Source of the DNA: Candidatus Endomicrobium procryptotermitis
Lineage (GTDB): Bacteria > Elusimicrobiota > Endomicrobiia > Endomicrobiales > Endomicrobiaceae
Assembly (NCBI GenBank): GCA_031279415.1
Contig: JAITIP010000004.1
Location: 37,766-101,765 of the forward strand
DNA: 64,000 nt
Direction of reading: 5' to 3'
This document shows positions 35,349 through 43,795 of this stretch, piece after piece (the first letter of the stretch is position 1; every line of letters begins with the position of its first letter). Below the pieces are notes generated by a model, which searched no databases, was not told the origin of the DNA, and saw nothing but the letters and a program-made list of their open reading frames with translations. A program made the translations under genes and the position numbers.

Positions 35349-35885
35349 TCAGAAAGAAGAAAGCGTCTTCAGACTGCGCATAAGTTTTGCCCTTGCTTGA
35401 AGAAAAAAATTTTTTGCAGCCGTACACGTATAGTCCGGATATGACCACGGAAGTTTTATGAAATCTCCTTTTTTATATATCAGTGTCACTTCGCCGTATA
35501 TGCCTTTCGAAAGGCATATTCTGTGACTGAAATCTTTTGTCGATGCCAGAATTACGTTTGCAGGATTTAAATATCCGGGGTCAATATTTATGCACCTTTT
35601 TCTATTTATGGCAAAAATGTCTTCAATTGAATTCGTAAACACTTTATTGGAGGCAAGTTCATCAGCAAAAACAAGCTTTTCAAAAGATATCCAGAACCGC
35701 TTAAGAGAATTGCCCATTTCCTGATTATAATATGAAGTAAAATTAAAATCTATGACTTCGCTTGTAATATCGATTTTGCCAAATTTTTTTTCAAGTTCTT
35801 CGAAAGCCTTTTTTGTTATTTTTTCATCAGCAGATATTATTGCGCAAAATAATTTTACTCTGTTTACACTGCCTATGGCACCCAT
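35349..35885 (-). CDS. DUF4416 family protein
   Basis: A 178-residue cytoplasmic protein that follows DUF4416 end to end: VKLFCAIISADEKITKKAFEELEKKFGKID, FNFTSYYNQEMGNSLKRFWISFEKL, NIDPGYLNPANVILASTKDFSHRICL, KGIYGEVTLIYKKGDF and WSYPDYTCTAA. The family is found in Elusimicrobiota, Deltaproteobacteria and related anaerobes; no function is established. AGAGG lies 8 nt before the ATG. A 160-bp gap separates it from the secreted protein gene downstream; a short TM-like frame there is not convincing. Confidence 0.85.
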   Translation of the reverse strand: MGAIGSVNRVKLFCAIISADEKITKKAFEELEKKFGKIDITSEVIDFNFTSYYNQEMGNSLKRFWISFEKLVFADELASNKVFTNSIEDIFAINRKRCINIDPGYLNPANVILASTKDFSHRICLSKGIYGEVTLIYKKGDFIKLPWSYPDYTCTAAKNFFLQARAKLMRSLKTLSSF

Positions 35886-36034
35886 AAATAACCTCTTTTA
35901 TAATTATTTGAAAAACCACACATAAAGTTTAGCATATTTTATTTATTGCAAAGCATATTTCACAAAAAACTAAAGAATTTGTACAATAGTGGTATTATGA
36001 GTTTCATTAAAAATATTTTCACGATGGAGAGAGA

Positions 36035-36652
36035 ATGAAGAAATTTTTTTTAGTTTTATTTTTTACGTTATACTGTGTCGTTTTTTGTTCAGCTGCAAGA
36101 GAGTTTATAGAAGGGACGGATTATTTTGTCGAGTATAAACAAAATAAAGAAAATATGGCAGCGGTTTTACACATAAGTTTTATAAGTTTCATGCCAGCCG
36201 CAGAAGAAGCTGAGTCAGTTCTTAAAGATCAGCTCCAGCTTTACGGCAAAATTCTCAAAACTGAAATGGAAAATATGCAAAAAGAAAAATTTGAGAAAGA
36301 GCAGTCCCAAAAGGATAAAATAGAAACGGCAAAAGAAAAAGGCATAAAAGACATCAAAGCAATGCTTGAAGATGCGCAGGATGAAGAAGAAAAATTCAAA
36401 AATATTATAGGTTCCGTATGGTACCCAGTAGACGGCGATCCTGAAAATATGCAAAAAGTGTCCTATAGCGAAAATTCAAGCGCTTTTGTATGGCTCCAAA
36501 AAACACATACAATAGTAGCCTTTCCAGACTACATAAAATTTTTAAAAAAAGAAAAGGAAGAGAAAAAACAAAAAGAGAGAGAAAAAGCCAAATTTCTTAA
36601 GCAGCTTCAACAGCTGGAAGCAGATGAAGAACAGGAAGAACCTCAGCTCTAA
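36035..36652 (+). CDS. Secreted coiled-coil protein of unknown function
   Basis: A 205-residue protein: a signal peptide (MKKFFLVLFFTLYCVVFCSAA), a short beta-rich region, then a long charged helix (about 75-130, Glu/Lys heptads), a small domain with SVWYPVDGDPENMQKVSYSEN and a second charged coiled coil at the end. GGAGAGAG lies 4-5 nt before the ATG. No family is recognised. It stands alone between divergent and convergent neighbours. The C-terminal text is very biased in composition, so database hits to it would be unreliable. Confidence 0.7.
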   Translation: MKKFFLVLFFTLYCVVFCSAAREFIEGTDYFVEYKQNKENMAAVLHISFISFMPAAEEAESVLKDQLQLYGKILKTEMENMQKEKFEKEQSQKDKIETAKEKGIKDIKAMLEDAQDEEEKFKNIIGSVWYPVDGDPENMQKVSYSENSSAFVWLQKTHTIVAFPDYIKFLKKEKEEKKQKEREKAKFLKQLQQLEADEEQEEPQL

Positions 36653-36753
36653 AAAATAAAGCTGAGCGACATAATTCAGCGGGTTGTAGTTCTAGTTCTA
36701 CAACTATTCGGCTACAGTTCCACCGTTATCGTTGCCGCCAAATTTCTCAGCTT
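36642..36753. repeat. Nested stem-loops after the secreted coiled-coil gene
   Basis: Three mutually exclusive or nested pairings occur: CTCAGCT (36642-36648) with AGCTGAG (36660-36666); AAGCTGAG (36659-36666) with CTCAGCTT (36746-36753); and GTTGTAG (36683-36689) with CTACAAC (36698-36704). They sit between two convergent genes. No T-run follows, so a repeat-element scar or a bidirectional mRNA-end structure is more likely than a simple terminator. Confidence 0.5.
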
Positions 36754-36771
36754 ATTGGCTTCCGTTATTAC

Positions 36772-37812
36772 TTAGAAAAGTTTTTCCAGAACTATTTTTT
36801 TTACACTCTCTTCGACCTGCCTTTTGGGCATGGCAAATGCGGTTTTAATAAAAAAATCCTGCGTGAGATCTTTCAGTGTGCATATTTTTGTGTATTTATT
36901 TGCATTCAAAGTTTTTATTTCTGAAATGTCGGTAGTGTCAGTAAAAACTATAAAACTCTGTATAAACGGCCTGTATGTCTCTTCATATTTCGTATAGCCA
37001 GCTTCTTTTAAAATTTTCTCCATTCTTTTGCTTACCTGCTTAAACTGATTTTCAGATTGTTCAAAAAGATTTCTTCTCTTTGTGGACACTTTTTCAATTC
37101 CGTTTACAGCAATTCTCATCGGTTCATTTACGCTGCCGAAAATTTTCGCGTTCGGAAAATATTTTGTCTCAAAAACCATTATCGCAAAAGGAAGCGGATG
37201 AGCAGTAAAAGCTATCGTGTCTATCTCTTGACCATTTATGACTATATTCGATTTCGGTTCATAAGGTTTGCAAAGAAAAATTTTTGTCATTGTCTGAAGT
37301 TTTGCTTTTACCTCATCTTCAAAAAGTCTTCCTGCACCTTTATCGTCTTCGGATGACAATATTTCTGTAAGCAAAGTATTTTCCGACTGTAGTTGCTGAA
37401 GCTTTTTTACATTGTCATCTTTTGAGTTTAAAGCTTTTTTAACTTTTATTACGAGTTCCGTTTCCGTTACAGGCTTCGACATAAAATCTATTATGTACTC
37501 TCCCGCAAAATCAGTAACTGCATGACCGTAAGTTTTTTCCATTGCACTAAGAAGAATAACAGGAAGAGACGGCGCATATTTTTTAATATCTGGTAAAATG
37601 TCAAGTCCAGTTTCCCCAAGACCGAAATGTATGTCCAAAATCAGCAAATCAAGTTTCTGTGGATTATTGGAAAGATACCTTTTTATTTCTATCGTATTTG
37701 AAAATTGAAGTATTTCCGTATCTTTAAAATGTTTAAGTATCGTCCTTTCTAAAGAAGAACGTATACCTGCATCGTCATCCGTTAAGCCTATGAACTTCTT
37801 TTCATTTGACAT
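36772..37812 (-). CDS. Response regulator with NERD-like nuclease output domain
   Basis: A 346-residue protein. Residues 1-130 are a complete receiver domain: acidic pocket Asp12-14, phospho-acceptor Asp60 (LLILDIHF), Ser89 (ILLSAM) and Lys113 (MSKP). A coiled-coil linker (about 131-157) leads to a domain with the pattern of NERD/PD-(D/E)xK nucleases: GRLFEDEV (Glu165/167), QEIDTIAF (Asp198), IMVFETKYF (Glu215, Lys217) and a Gln pair at 252/256 followed by a helix. A C-terminal region has IQSFIVFTDTTD. No DNA-binding HTH is present. GGAGGAAAT precedes the ATG. The kinase gene ends 23 bp upstream. DNA or RNA cleavage controlled by phosphorylation is inferred. Confidence 0.75.
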   Translation of the reverse strand: MSNEKKFIGLTDDDAGIRSSLERTILKHFKDTEILQFSNTIEIKRYLSNNPQKLDLLILDIHFGLGETGLDILPDIKKYAPSLPVILLSAMEKTYGHAVTDFAGEYIIDFMSKPVTETELVIKVKKALNSKDDNVKKLQQLQSENTLLTEILSSEDDKGAGRLFEDEVKAKLQTMTKIFLCKPYEPKSNIVINGQEIDTIAFTAHPLPFAIMVFETKYFPNAKIFGSVNEPMRIAVNGIEKVSTKRRNLFEQSENQFKQVSKRMEKILKEAGYTKYEETYRPFIQSFIVFTDTTDISEIKTLNANKYTKICTLKDLTQDFFIKTAFAMPKRQVEESVKKIVLEKLF

Positions 37813-37835
37813 ATTTCCTCCAGCAAAATACTATT

Positions 37836-39842
37836 TTATTTCGAATAAAGAGGCATGTAAATTTCTGTTTCCAGCCCGTTTTCTCCTGAAATTCTTATAT
37901 TTTGCACCGTAATGTAACCATCAAGAATTTTTATGAAATTTTTGGCTATCATCGTTCCCTCGCCCATTCTCTTGCCTTTTGAGCTTTCTATTGAGATTTT
38001 ATATATATTCGAAAGTTTGTCTTTTGAAAGCCCACCTGCATTATCATATACGGCAAGTATAAATTTCCCATCTTTAATCGAAAGTCTTATGCCTAAAACC
38101 GCTTTAAAGCGAGGAATCAAAACCTTTTTTTGAAGTGCATAAACGGAATTGTCTAAAATATTGTTAAAAGCTACAAAAAACAATTTATTTATCCTGCAAT
38201 ATTTTTTGTCCATTTCGGATATTGTCGCATATTCAAAATTGATATAAGAAGACGTTTTTTGTTTTAAGTCGTCTATGGTTTTTGTGATGGTTTTCTGTAT
38301 TTGTTCCAGAGAATAATCTCTCAGCTGACCATTTGTAATTTCTTCCACATACGAACGCATGGCTTTCTGGCTTTCAAGTATGGATTTGCTATAAGGTTTT
38401 ACGACATTGTCATAAACCTCCACCAAAAGTTCATCCATTCCAGTTTTCGATTTTTCAAGCTGGTTTATCAAATCGTGTCTGGCGCTTTTTATAAATTCTA
38501 TAGTATTGTCAGCCCAACTAAGTTCGAGAACCTGCAGTTTCTGTCTTTGGCTGTCAAAAGATTCAGAAATTTGTTCCACGGTTTGTTTTTTTATAAGTTC
38601 ATCGCTGAGCGTAAGAGTTTCGGTATAGCGGTTATTCCTGCGGTCAATCAGAATAAAAATTATAAGCATTATAAAAAGCCATATGAGTGTTTCGGGGCTG
38701 GCCTTGCTGACGGAATATATTTTATAATATCCAACAGGCGTAACTCCGGTAATCGTTACTAGAATATACATGTATATAATCGTCACTATTACCGAAAGGA
38801 CTAAAACGTCCGCAAGAAAATATTTTATTCCCGAGTCCATATTTTTCAGGTAAAAATTGTCTTTTATATCTAAATCTGCATACGACTCTTCGGAGTTTAC
38901 ACCTCTTTGAAAAAATATTTTAATCACTATAAAAAAAATAAAAATTATAGGAGGAAGCATTATCATTTCAAGAAAAACGTAATCCCTGAGCGAATAAATG
39001 GAAATGTTTTCCATAACGCCCGTAAAAAGTTTTAATGAGATTTCTCTGATTTTGAAAAGATAAGTTATGCCTAAAACGGAAAAGATGAATATTTCGATTT
39101 TATCAAAATTTTTAAGCATTATCTTATGCCACGGCAGTTTTTTTTCTTCAATTTTTTCACGATAGGCGAATGTCAGTGTTTTTATGTTGAACTTAAATAT
39201 AGTAAGACATATCGCAATAGCGAAAAAAACAGTCAGCACTTTGTCAGGTATTTCTATGAAAGTGTCTGCGACATAATTCGTAAAAAGCCCGAGTCTACCC
39301 GTATCTATCACTCTGAAAACTTCTTTGAACAATTCAGAAAAGTAAATCGAATACGGTCGGTCAAAAGAAAAATCCTGAAAAATAAAACTTCTTATCACGG
39401 AAGAAAAGAATGCCGTTAAAAGTCCTCCGCCTATTCCAGCAAATAAAACGAATTTTATCGCTGACATGAAGTTTGTTTTAAAATTGGTTTTAAAATTGTA
39501 ATTTGTCGTTTTTAAAATTTCAAGATTCCCGCTTTCGCTTAAAAAACCCCAATAAAGAGCGCCCGTAATATTTACTACGGCAAGATAAATAAAATGAGGT
39601 GAAGTAATATTTGAAAGCAGTATGGCCGTAGACAAAGCCACAATCATAGCCCACGCGCTTCCTAAAACCATCGCTGCAACGAAAGTTCCTAGCATATCAA
39701 AATACAAAAATTTATAGCTGTTTTCATATACGAAAGCATGTCCCGCCCAGTTCAACAATATCGAAAAAGCGGCGATAAGAAAAAAATATTTTTTGCTGTC
39801 CGCACTCCAATAAATGTCCGATAAGATTTTTGGGATTTTCAT
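37836..39842 (-). CDS. Polytopic sensor histidine kinase (about 10 TM helices, RHDxxN-type)
   Basis: A 668-residue protein from the ATG at 39842. About ten membrane helices fill the first 400 residues, in two blocks; no periplasmic sensor domain of note is visible. After a coiled coil comes the phospho-acceptor box SARHDLINQLEKSK with His456, of the RHDxxN type seen in AgrC/CitA/Spo0B-like kinases, then the ATPase: N-box FNNILDNS, G1 DNAGG (600-604) and G2 GKRMGEGT (623-630). The partner regulator follows on the same strand. The large membrane part suggests sensing of a lipid, peptide or transported ligand. An in-frame GTG 8 codons upstream is an alternative start. Confidence 0.85.
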   Translation of the reverse strand: MKIPKILSDIYWSADSKKYFFLIAAFSILLNWAGHAFVYENSYKFLYFDMLGTFVAAMVLGSAWAMIVALSTAILLSNITSPHFIYLAVVNITGALYWGFLSESGNLEILKTTNYNFKTNFKTNFMSAIKFVLFAGIGGGLLTAFFSSVIRSFIFQDFSFDRPYSIYFSELFKEVFRVIDTGRLGLFTNYVADTFIEIPDKVLTVFFAIAICLTIFKFNIKTLTFAYREKIEEKKLPWHKIMLKNFDKIEIFIFSVLGITYLFKIREISLKLFTGVMENISIYSLRDYVFLEMIMLPPIIFIFFIVIKIFFQRGVNSEESYADLDIKDNFYLKNMDSGIKYFLADVLVLSVIVTIIYMYILVTITGVTPVGYYKIYSVSKASPETLIWLFIMLIIFILIDRRNNRYTETLTLSDELIKKQTVEQISESFDSQRQKLQVLELSWADNTIEFIKSARHDLINQLEKSKTGMDELLVEVYDNVVKPYSKSILESQKAMRSYVEEITNGQLRDYSLEQIQKTITKTIDDLKQKTSSYINFEYATISEMDKKYCRINKLFFVAFNNILDNSVYALQKKVLIPRFKAVLGIRLSIKDGKFILAVYDNAGGLSKDKLSNIYKISIESSKGKRMGEGTMIAKNFIKILDGYITVQNIRISGENGLETEIYMPLYSK

Positions 39843-39941
39843 AATATATATAATATTATTAATCACTTTTATTTACAAGAGTTTTAAAAAGACCTATTGG
39901 CCTCTTTAAATTTTTCATTGTTTTTAATAAAATAAAAAATC

Positions 39942-40940
39942 ATGAAAGCAAATAATCACGAACCTAAAATGTTTTTGACAAAAGCTGATATTATCATAAA
40001 AATCATAATACGCTGGATGATTTTTTTCGCTTTTATCTTTGTACTGTTAATTACTGCGCGGATATGGGTGCATAAAACCGCCGCGGCAACGCTTGCCGCC
40101 ATACCCGTAATAAAACTTCCGGATTATCCTCCAGCAGCTCTTTTAACCGATGTTGAAATAAGAAAAAAATATCTTGATTACAGAGTAAGAGGCATACATT
40201 TTGATGTATATAAGATAAAACAAAAAGACAACCTTTGGAAAATAGCAAAACCTTACGGTTATACGGTACACACAATAATAGGCTGCAATCCGCAGCTTAA
40301 AACATATGACATTTATATAGGGCAAAAAATTCTTGTTCCTTCTTCCGGAGGGACATTACACCCGATACAACGGAACGACACGTGGGAAATAATCGCCGAA
40401 AGGTATGATATCGAAGCTGAAATTTTAAAAAATACAAATTTTAGCGTTGATGAATTGATTCCGGGTACCTATATTTTTGTTCCTGGTAAAAGACCTGCCG
40501 TAGATTTAATGAATGAAGACATGCAGGAAAAATACGCTTTAAGAGAACTTTTCTCATGGCCTTTAAGCATAGGCGGAAGAATTTCCTCAACCTTTGGACT
40601 CAGGAAAAAACATCCCATTACCGGGGTGGCAAGCATGCACGGAGGAATGGATATAGCGGTTCCGATAGGGACTCCAGTTGCAGCAGCAGCAGACGGCGTT
40701 GTGATTCTTGCTGCTACGGACGTTGGACATTACGGCACCGCAGTTTACATAGACCACAAAAACGGTTACGTAACGCATTATGGGCATTTATCTTCATATA
40801 ATGTAAAAGTGGGGCAAAAAGTAAAAGCCGGACGTTTGATAGGAAGAAGTGGAGCTACGGGAAGAGTTACCGGCCCGCATTTACATTTTACGGTAAAAAA
40901 AGGTAATAAGACTATTGATCCGCAAACATTTTTATGGTAA
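39942..40940 (+). CDS. LysM-M23 peptidoglycan hydrolase (NlpD/EnvC-like)
   Basis: A 332-residue envelope protein with one N-terminal membrane helix (about 22-45), two LysM domains (DNLWKIAKPYGYTVHTIIGCN; NDTWEIIAERYDIEAEILKN) and a C-terminal M23 peptidase/LytM domain. Zn ligands are His and Asp in MHGGMDIAVP and His-x-His in GPHLHFTV, so it should be catalytically active, unlike NlpD. It would cleave peptidoglycan cross-links in the periplasm. It overlaps the AMMECR1 gene by 7 bp. No clear SD precedes the ATG. Confidence 0.93.
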   Translation: MKANNHEPKMFLTKADIIIKIIIRWMIFFAFIFVLLITARIWVHKTAAATLAAIPVIKLPDYPPAALLTDVEIRKKYLDYRVRGIHFDVYKIKQKDNLWKIAKPYGYTVHTIIGCNPQLKTYDIYIGQKILVPSSGGTLHPIQRNDTWEIIAERYDIEAEILKNTNFSVDELIPGTYIFVPGKRPAVDLMNEDMQEKYALRELFSWPLSIGGRISSTFGLRKKHPITGVASMHGGMDIAVPIGTPVAAAADGVVILAATDVGHYGTAVYIDHKNGYVTHYGHLSSYNVKVGQKVKAGRLIGRSGATGRVTGPHLHFTVKKGNKTIDPQTFLW

Positions 40941-41515
40941 AAATGGTTTCAGATTTTTCTATATCAGAAAACTCACAAAAAGAACTTCTTCTGCTGGCAA
41001 GAAAAGCCATAGAAGGATATCTTAAAAACAGTGAAGTCATAGATTTTCCCATAGACGATAACAACGAACTTTTGCAGATTGCAACAGTTTTTGTCACGCT
41101 TACGCAAAACGGAAATCTGCGCGGCTGCATAGGCACGATAGCACCGCAGTATTCTCTGTACAAAGCTGTTATAAGAATGTCTTTATCCGCAGCTTTAAAC
41201 GATTCGAGATTTTTTCCGTTAACGCTTGAAGAACTCCCAAAAACAAAAATAGAAATATCCGTTCTTTCACCGATGCACAAAATAAAATCCGCAAAAGAAA
41301 TAACCAAAAACAAACATGGAGTTTTGATACAAAAAGGTAACAGAAGCGGTTTGTTTTTACCTCAGGTTTGGGAACATTTTAACGATAAAGAAGATTTTAT
41401 GAACAACCTTTGTTTGCAAAAAGCCGGCATTGCACAAAACAGTTGGAAAGATTCTTCGGCTGAAATTTTTGTGTTTACGGTTTTTTCATTTGAGGAAAAT
41501 GAAAATTTTATTTAA
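40934..41515 (+). CDS. AMMECR1-domain protein (AmmeMemoRadiSam system protein A type)
   Basis: A 193-residue AMMECR1 protein with the invariant LRGCIGT (near 57-63), ALNDSRFFPLTLEEL and IEISVLSP blocks, then GVLIQKGNRSGLFLPQVW. The domain usually occurs next to a Memo homologue and a radical-SAM protein (AmmeMemoRadiSam); neither is found here, so partners may be elsewhere or absent. It overlaps the M23 peptidase gene at its start; a second ATG at 40943 is possible. The LPQVWE region is highly conserved. The biochemical role is unknown. Confidence 0.88.
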   Translation: MVKMVSDFSISENSQKELLLLARKAIEGYLKNSEVIDFPIDDNNELLQIATVFVTLTQNGNLRGCIGTIAPQYSLYKAVIRMSLSAALNDSRFFPLTLEELPKTKIEISVLSPMHKIKSAKEITKNKHGVLIQKGNRSGLFLPQVWEHFNDKEDFMNNLCLQKAGIAQNSWKDSSAEIFVFTVFSFEENENFI

Positions 41516-42197
41516 AACTTTTATTTTAACTATATTTATATGTTTTGCACATTTTTCAGCGGCAGAAAATAAAGACTATTTAATTATATATTCGAAAAAC
41601 ATACGCGGACAGGAAATGAAAGGATATATGACGCATGACGGAGAAGTGGTCATAGAAGCAAAATACAGAATCGCCGAAACTGATAAAATGTACTCAATGG
41701 CGATTGTACTTAAAGACGACGGACAGTGGGTGGGAATAGACAGAGAAGAAAACATTATACTTTACCCTTTCATTTACGATAACGGTCCCGACTATGTTTT
41801 TGAAGGACTTTTCAGATTTGTCGAAAACGATAAAATAGGGTTCACCGATTTGGACGGAAACAAAATTATAGCGGCAGAATTTGATTTTGCGGATTCTTTT
41901 AAAGAAGGTCTTTCAGAATTTGCTTACGGTGGGCATAAAGAATACGACTATGTCAACGAGTATTGGACATGGACAGGGGCCACAGAAACCGGATACATAA
42001 ACAAATATGGACAAAAATTTATAAGAATCATAAAAACAAATGACGGACAAAGAGTGGCATGGTCACGCAATGGAAAACGCTATTACATAGACAAAGACGC
42101 CAAAATAATAAAAGAGATCGATATTATTGGAGAAGAAGACAAAACAGAAACAGGAGGAAGCCAAATAAAAATAAAAGCCGAGAAGCACAAACAGTAA
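41499..42197 (+). CDS. Exported WG-repeat protein
   Basis: A 232-residue protein with a signal peptide (MKILFKTFILTIFICFAHFSAAE). The mature part contains WG/KWG beta-hairpin repeats: GQWVGIDREENIIL, DKIGFTDLDGNKIIAAEFD, ETGYINKYGQKFI, then GKRYYIDKDAKIIKE. The tail is Lys/Glu-rich. GAGGA lies 2 nt before the ATG at 41499, which overlaps the AMMECR1 gene by 17 bp; a long upstream frame extension has no support. WG-repeat proteins bind or scaffold, often in the envelope; the ligand is unknown. Confidence 0.8.
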   Translation: MKILFKTFILTIFICFAHFSAAENKDYLIIYSKNIRGQEMKGYMTHDGEVVIEAKYRIAETDKMYSMAIVLKDDGQWVGIDREENIILYPFIYDNGPDYVFEGLFRFVENDKIGFTDLDGNKIIAAEFDFADSFKEGLSEFAYGGHKEYDYVNEYWTWTGATETGYINKYGQKFIRIIKTNDGQRVAWSRNGKRYYIDKDAKIIKEIDIIGEEDKTETGGSQIKIKAEKHKQ

Positions 42198-42399
42198 GGC
42201 TTACGCACTTTTGAACCTACAGGCAAAAGCGCTGGAAAGGTTTGTTCTCAGTTCGATTAAAGCTTCACATTTAGTCTCATCGCTTGAGATAACCGACGTT
42301 TATAAAGGCGATAAGTATGACGATACGGCTTTATCAAAACTGCTTTTGACGACATAGTACCAAAAACCTTCGGAATTTCAGACCCCATTTCAACACGCT
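42198..42399. other. Decayed reading frame between convergent genes
   Basis: About 160 bp on the plus strand (42199-42358) read as an alanine/leucine-rich peptide (AYALLNLQAKALERFVLSS, then EITDVYKGDKYDDTALSKLLL) to a TAG, without a start codon. It is most simply the remnant of a longer gene, or the former 3' end of the WG-repeat gene in another frame. No terminator is seen. Confidence 0.35.
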
Positions 42400-42975
42400 T
42401 TATTTTTTGCATGCCGTTGCAAAATAATTTTCTTCATCATAAATTTCAATCGTTTTAAAGCCCGCATTTGACGCAAAAACGATTATCTTATTATTTGAAG
42501 GAAGCACATCATTACATACCGCATGCTGACATTTTTTGTGGTAGCCGTTTATTTTTTCTTTGTTTCTATCATGCGAAATAACGAAAATTCCATCTTGTTT
42601 TAATATCCTGAAACATTCGTTGAAAGCTTTTTGCTTATCATCAATATGAGGAAAAGCGTTATGGCATATAATTTTATCAAATTCTTCGTCCGCACAGTAT
42701 GTATTTTCAATGCTTGCTTCTACGTACACGGCGGCACTTCTATTAATTTCTTCGGCTTTGTTTAACATGTTAATAGAATAATCCAGAGCTACTATTTCTG
42801 CGCATTTTCCTTTCAGCAAAGGTATTAAAACTCCGGTTCCACAGCATGCGTCAAGAACTATGTCCGTTTGTTTGAGTTCCAGCAAAGCAATAATATGTTT
42901 TTCTATCAGCTTATATTTTTCTTCGCAAGGGTAACGCCATTTGTCTGCACATGTGTTAAAAAATTCTTTTTTCAT
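42400..42975 (-). CDS. Class I SAM-dependent methyltransferase of the metal-uptake operon
   Basis: A 191-residue methyltransferase. SAM motif I is VLDACCGTGVLIP near 39-51, motif II has ALDYSINMLNKA, and FDKIICHNAFPHI with the later ILKQDGIFVISHD complete the fold. Its start overlaps the stop of the ABC permease gene by 4 bp, so it belongs to the metal-uptake operon. Similar small methyltransferases are frequent beside nickel or zinc transporter genes, where the substrate is unknown; modification of a metallophore or the metal-related cofactor is a guess. Confidence 0.85.
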   Translation of the reverse strand: MKKEFFNTCADKWRYPCEEKYKLIEKHIIALLELKQTDIVLDACCGTGVLIPLLKGKCAEIVALDYSINMLNKAEEINRSAAVYVEASIENTYCADEEFDKIICHNAFPHIDDKQKAFNECFRILKQDGIFVISHDRNKEKINGYHKKCQHAVCNDVLPSNNKIIVFASNAGFKTIEIYDEENYFATACKK

Positions 42976-43781
42976 ATTTTTTCCCCAAACATTTTTTTAT
43001 ATATTACGGTTATGGCAAATAAGCATGAAGACGTCATAACTATCGCCGCCCCAGCCGGCAAGTCAAAAACATAAGACATAAACAAACCCAAAACGCATGA
43101 AGCTATGGCAAACAAAACGGAAAAAACATAAAGAGCGGTGAGTTTTTTCGTTATCTGTGCGGCGGAAAGAGGTGGAATTGTTATAAGACCGTAAATTAAA
43201 AGTCCACCGATAGTTTTGATATTTATGCTTACCGTAACCGCACATAGCGTTAAAAGCAAATAAAAAATAAATTTTTCCGGAATGCCGCAGGCAAAAGCTG
43301 TGCTTCTGTTATAAATTACAGAAATTATTCCTTTATTAAAAATCAGTAACAATAAAAGAATCGCCGCAGAAATTAAAGCAAGCGCTATACTTTCTTTTGC
43401 ACTTATGATTAAAATACTTCCCCACATCAGTGATAAAGCTTCGGATGTTTTTGTCCCGAGTTTGCCCATAAACAAAAAAGCAAAACCAAGCATAAAAGAA
43501 AACAATATGCCCATAGACAAGTTCGGCGAAAAGTTTCCTTTTTCGGCCACAGGACCTATCATTAACGAAGACAATACACAAAATATCAGAGCTGCAACAA
43601 TCGGATTAATGCCAAAAAATAAGCCGAGTATCGCTCCCGCAAAAGCCGTATGCGTCATAGCAACGCCCACAAACGGAATATTGAGGAGATAAACCCACAC
43701 TCCTATAATTCCACAGGCAAGACCGGCAAAAAAAGACGCCGTTAAAGCTTTTATAAAAAAATAGCTGTACAAAAATTCCAT
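42972..43781 (-). CDS. Metal ABC transporter permease (ABC-3 family)
   Basis: A 269-residue membrane protein with about 8 helices. Family marks: VGVAMTHTAFAGAILGLFFG (the conserved His/Gly loop), an interior LWGSILIIS segment and TIGGLLIYGLITIPPLSAAQ near the cytoplasmic coupling loop. It pairs with the ATPase encoded 14 bp upstream and with the substrate-binding protein. The context (CbiM/NikM, TonB receptor) hints at nickel or cobalt rather than zinc. Confidence 0.9.
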   Translation of the reverse strand: MEFLYSYFFIKALTASFFAGLACGIIGVWVYLLNIPFVGVAMTHTAFAGAILGLFFGINPIVAALIFCVLSSLMIGPVAEKGNFSPNLSMGILFSFMLGFAFLFMGKLGTKTSEALSLMWGSILIISAKESIALALISAAILLLLLIFNKGIISVIYNRSTAFACGIPEKFIFYLLLTLCAVTVSINIKTIGGLLIYGLITIPPLSAAQITKKLTALYVFSVLFAIASCVLGLFMSYVFDLPAGAAIVMTSSCLFAITVIYKKMFGEKI

Positions 43782-43795
43782 ACAGAGCCACCGCC

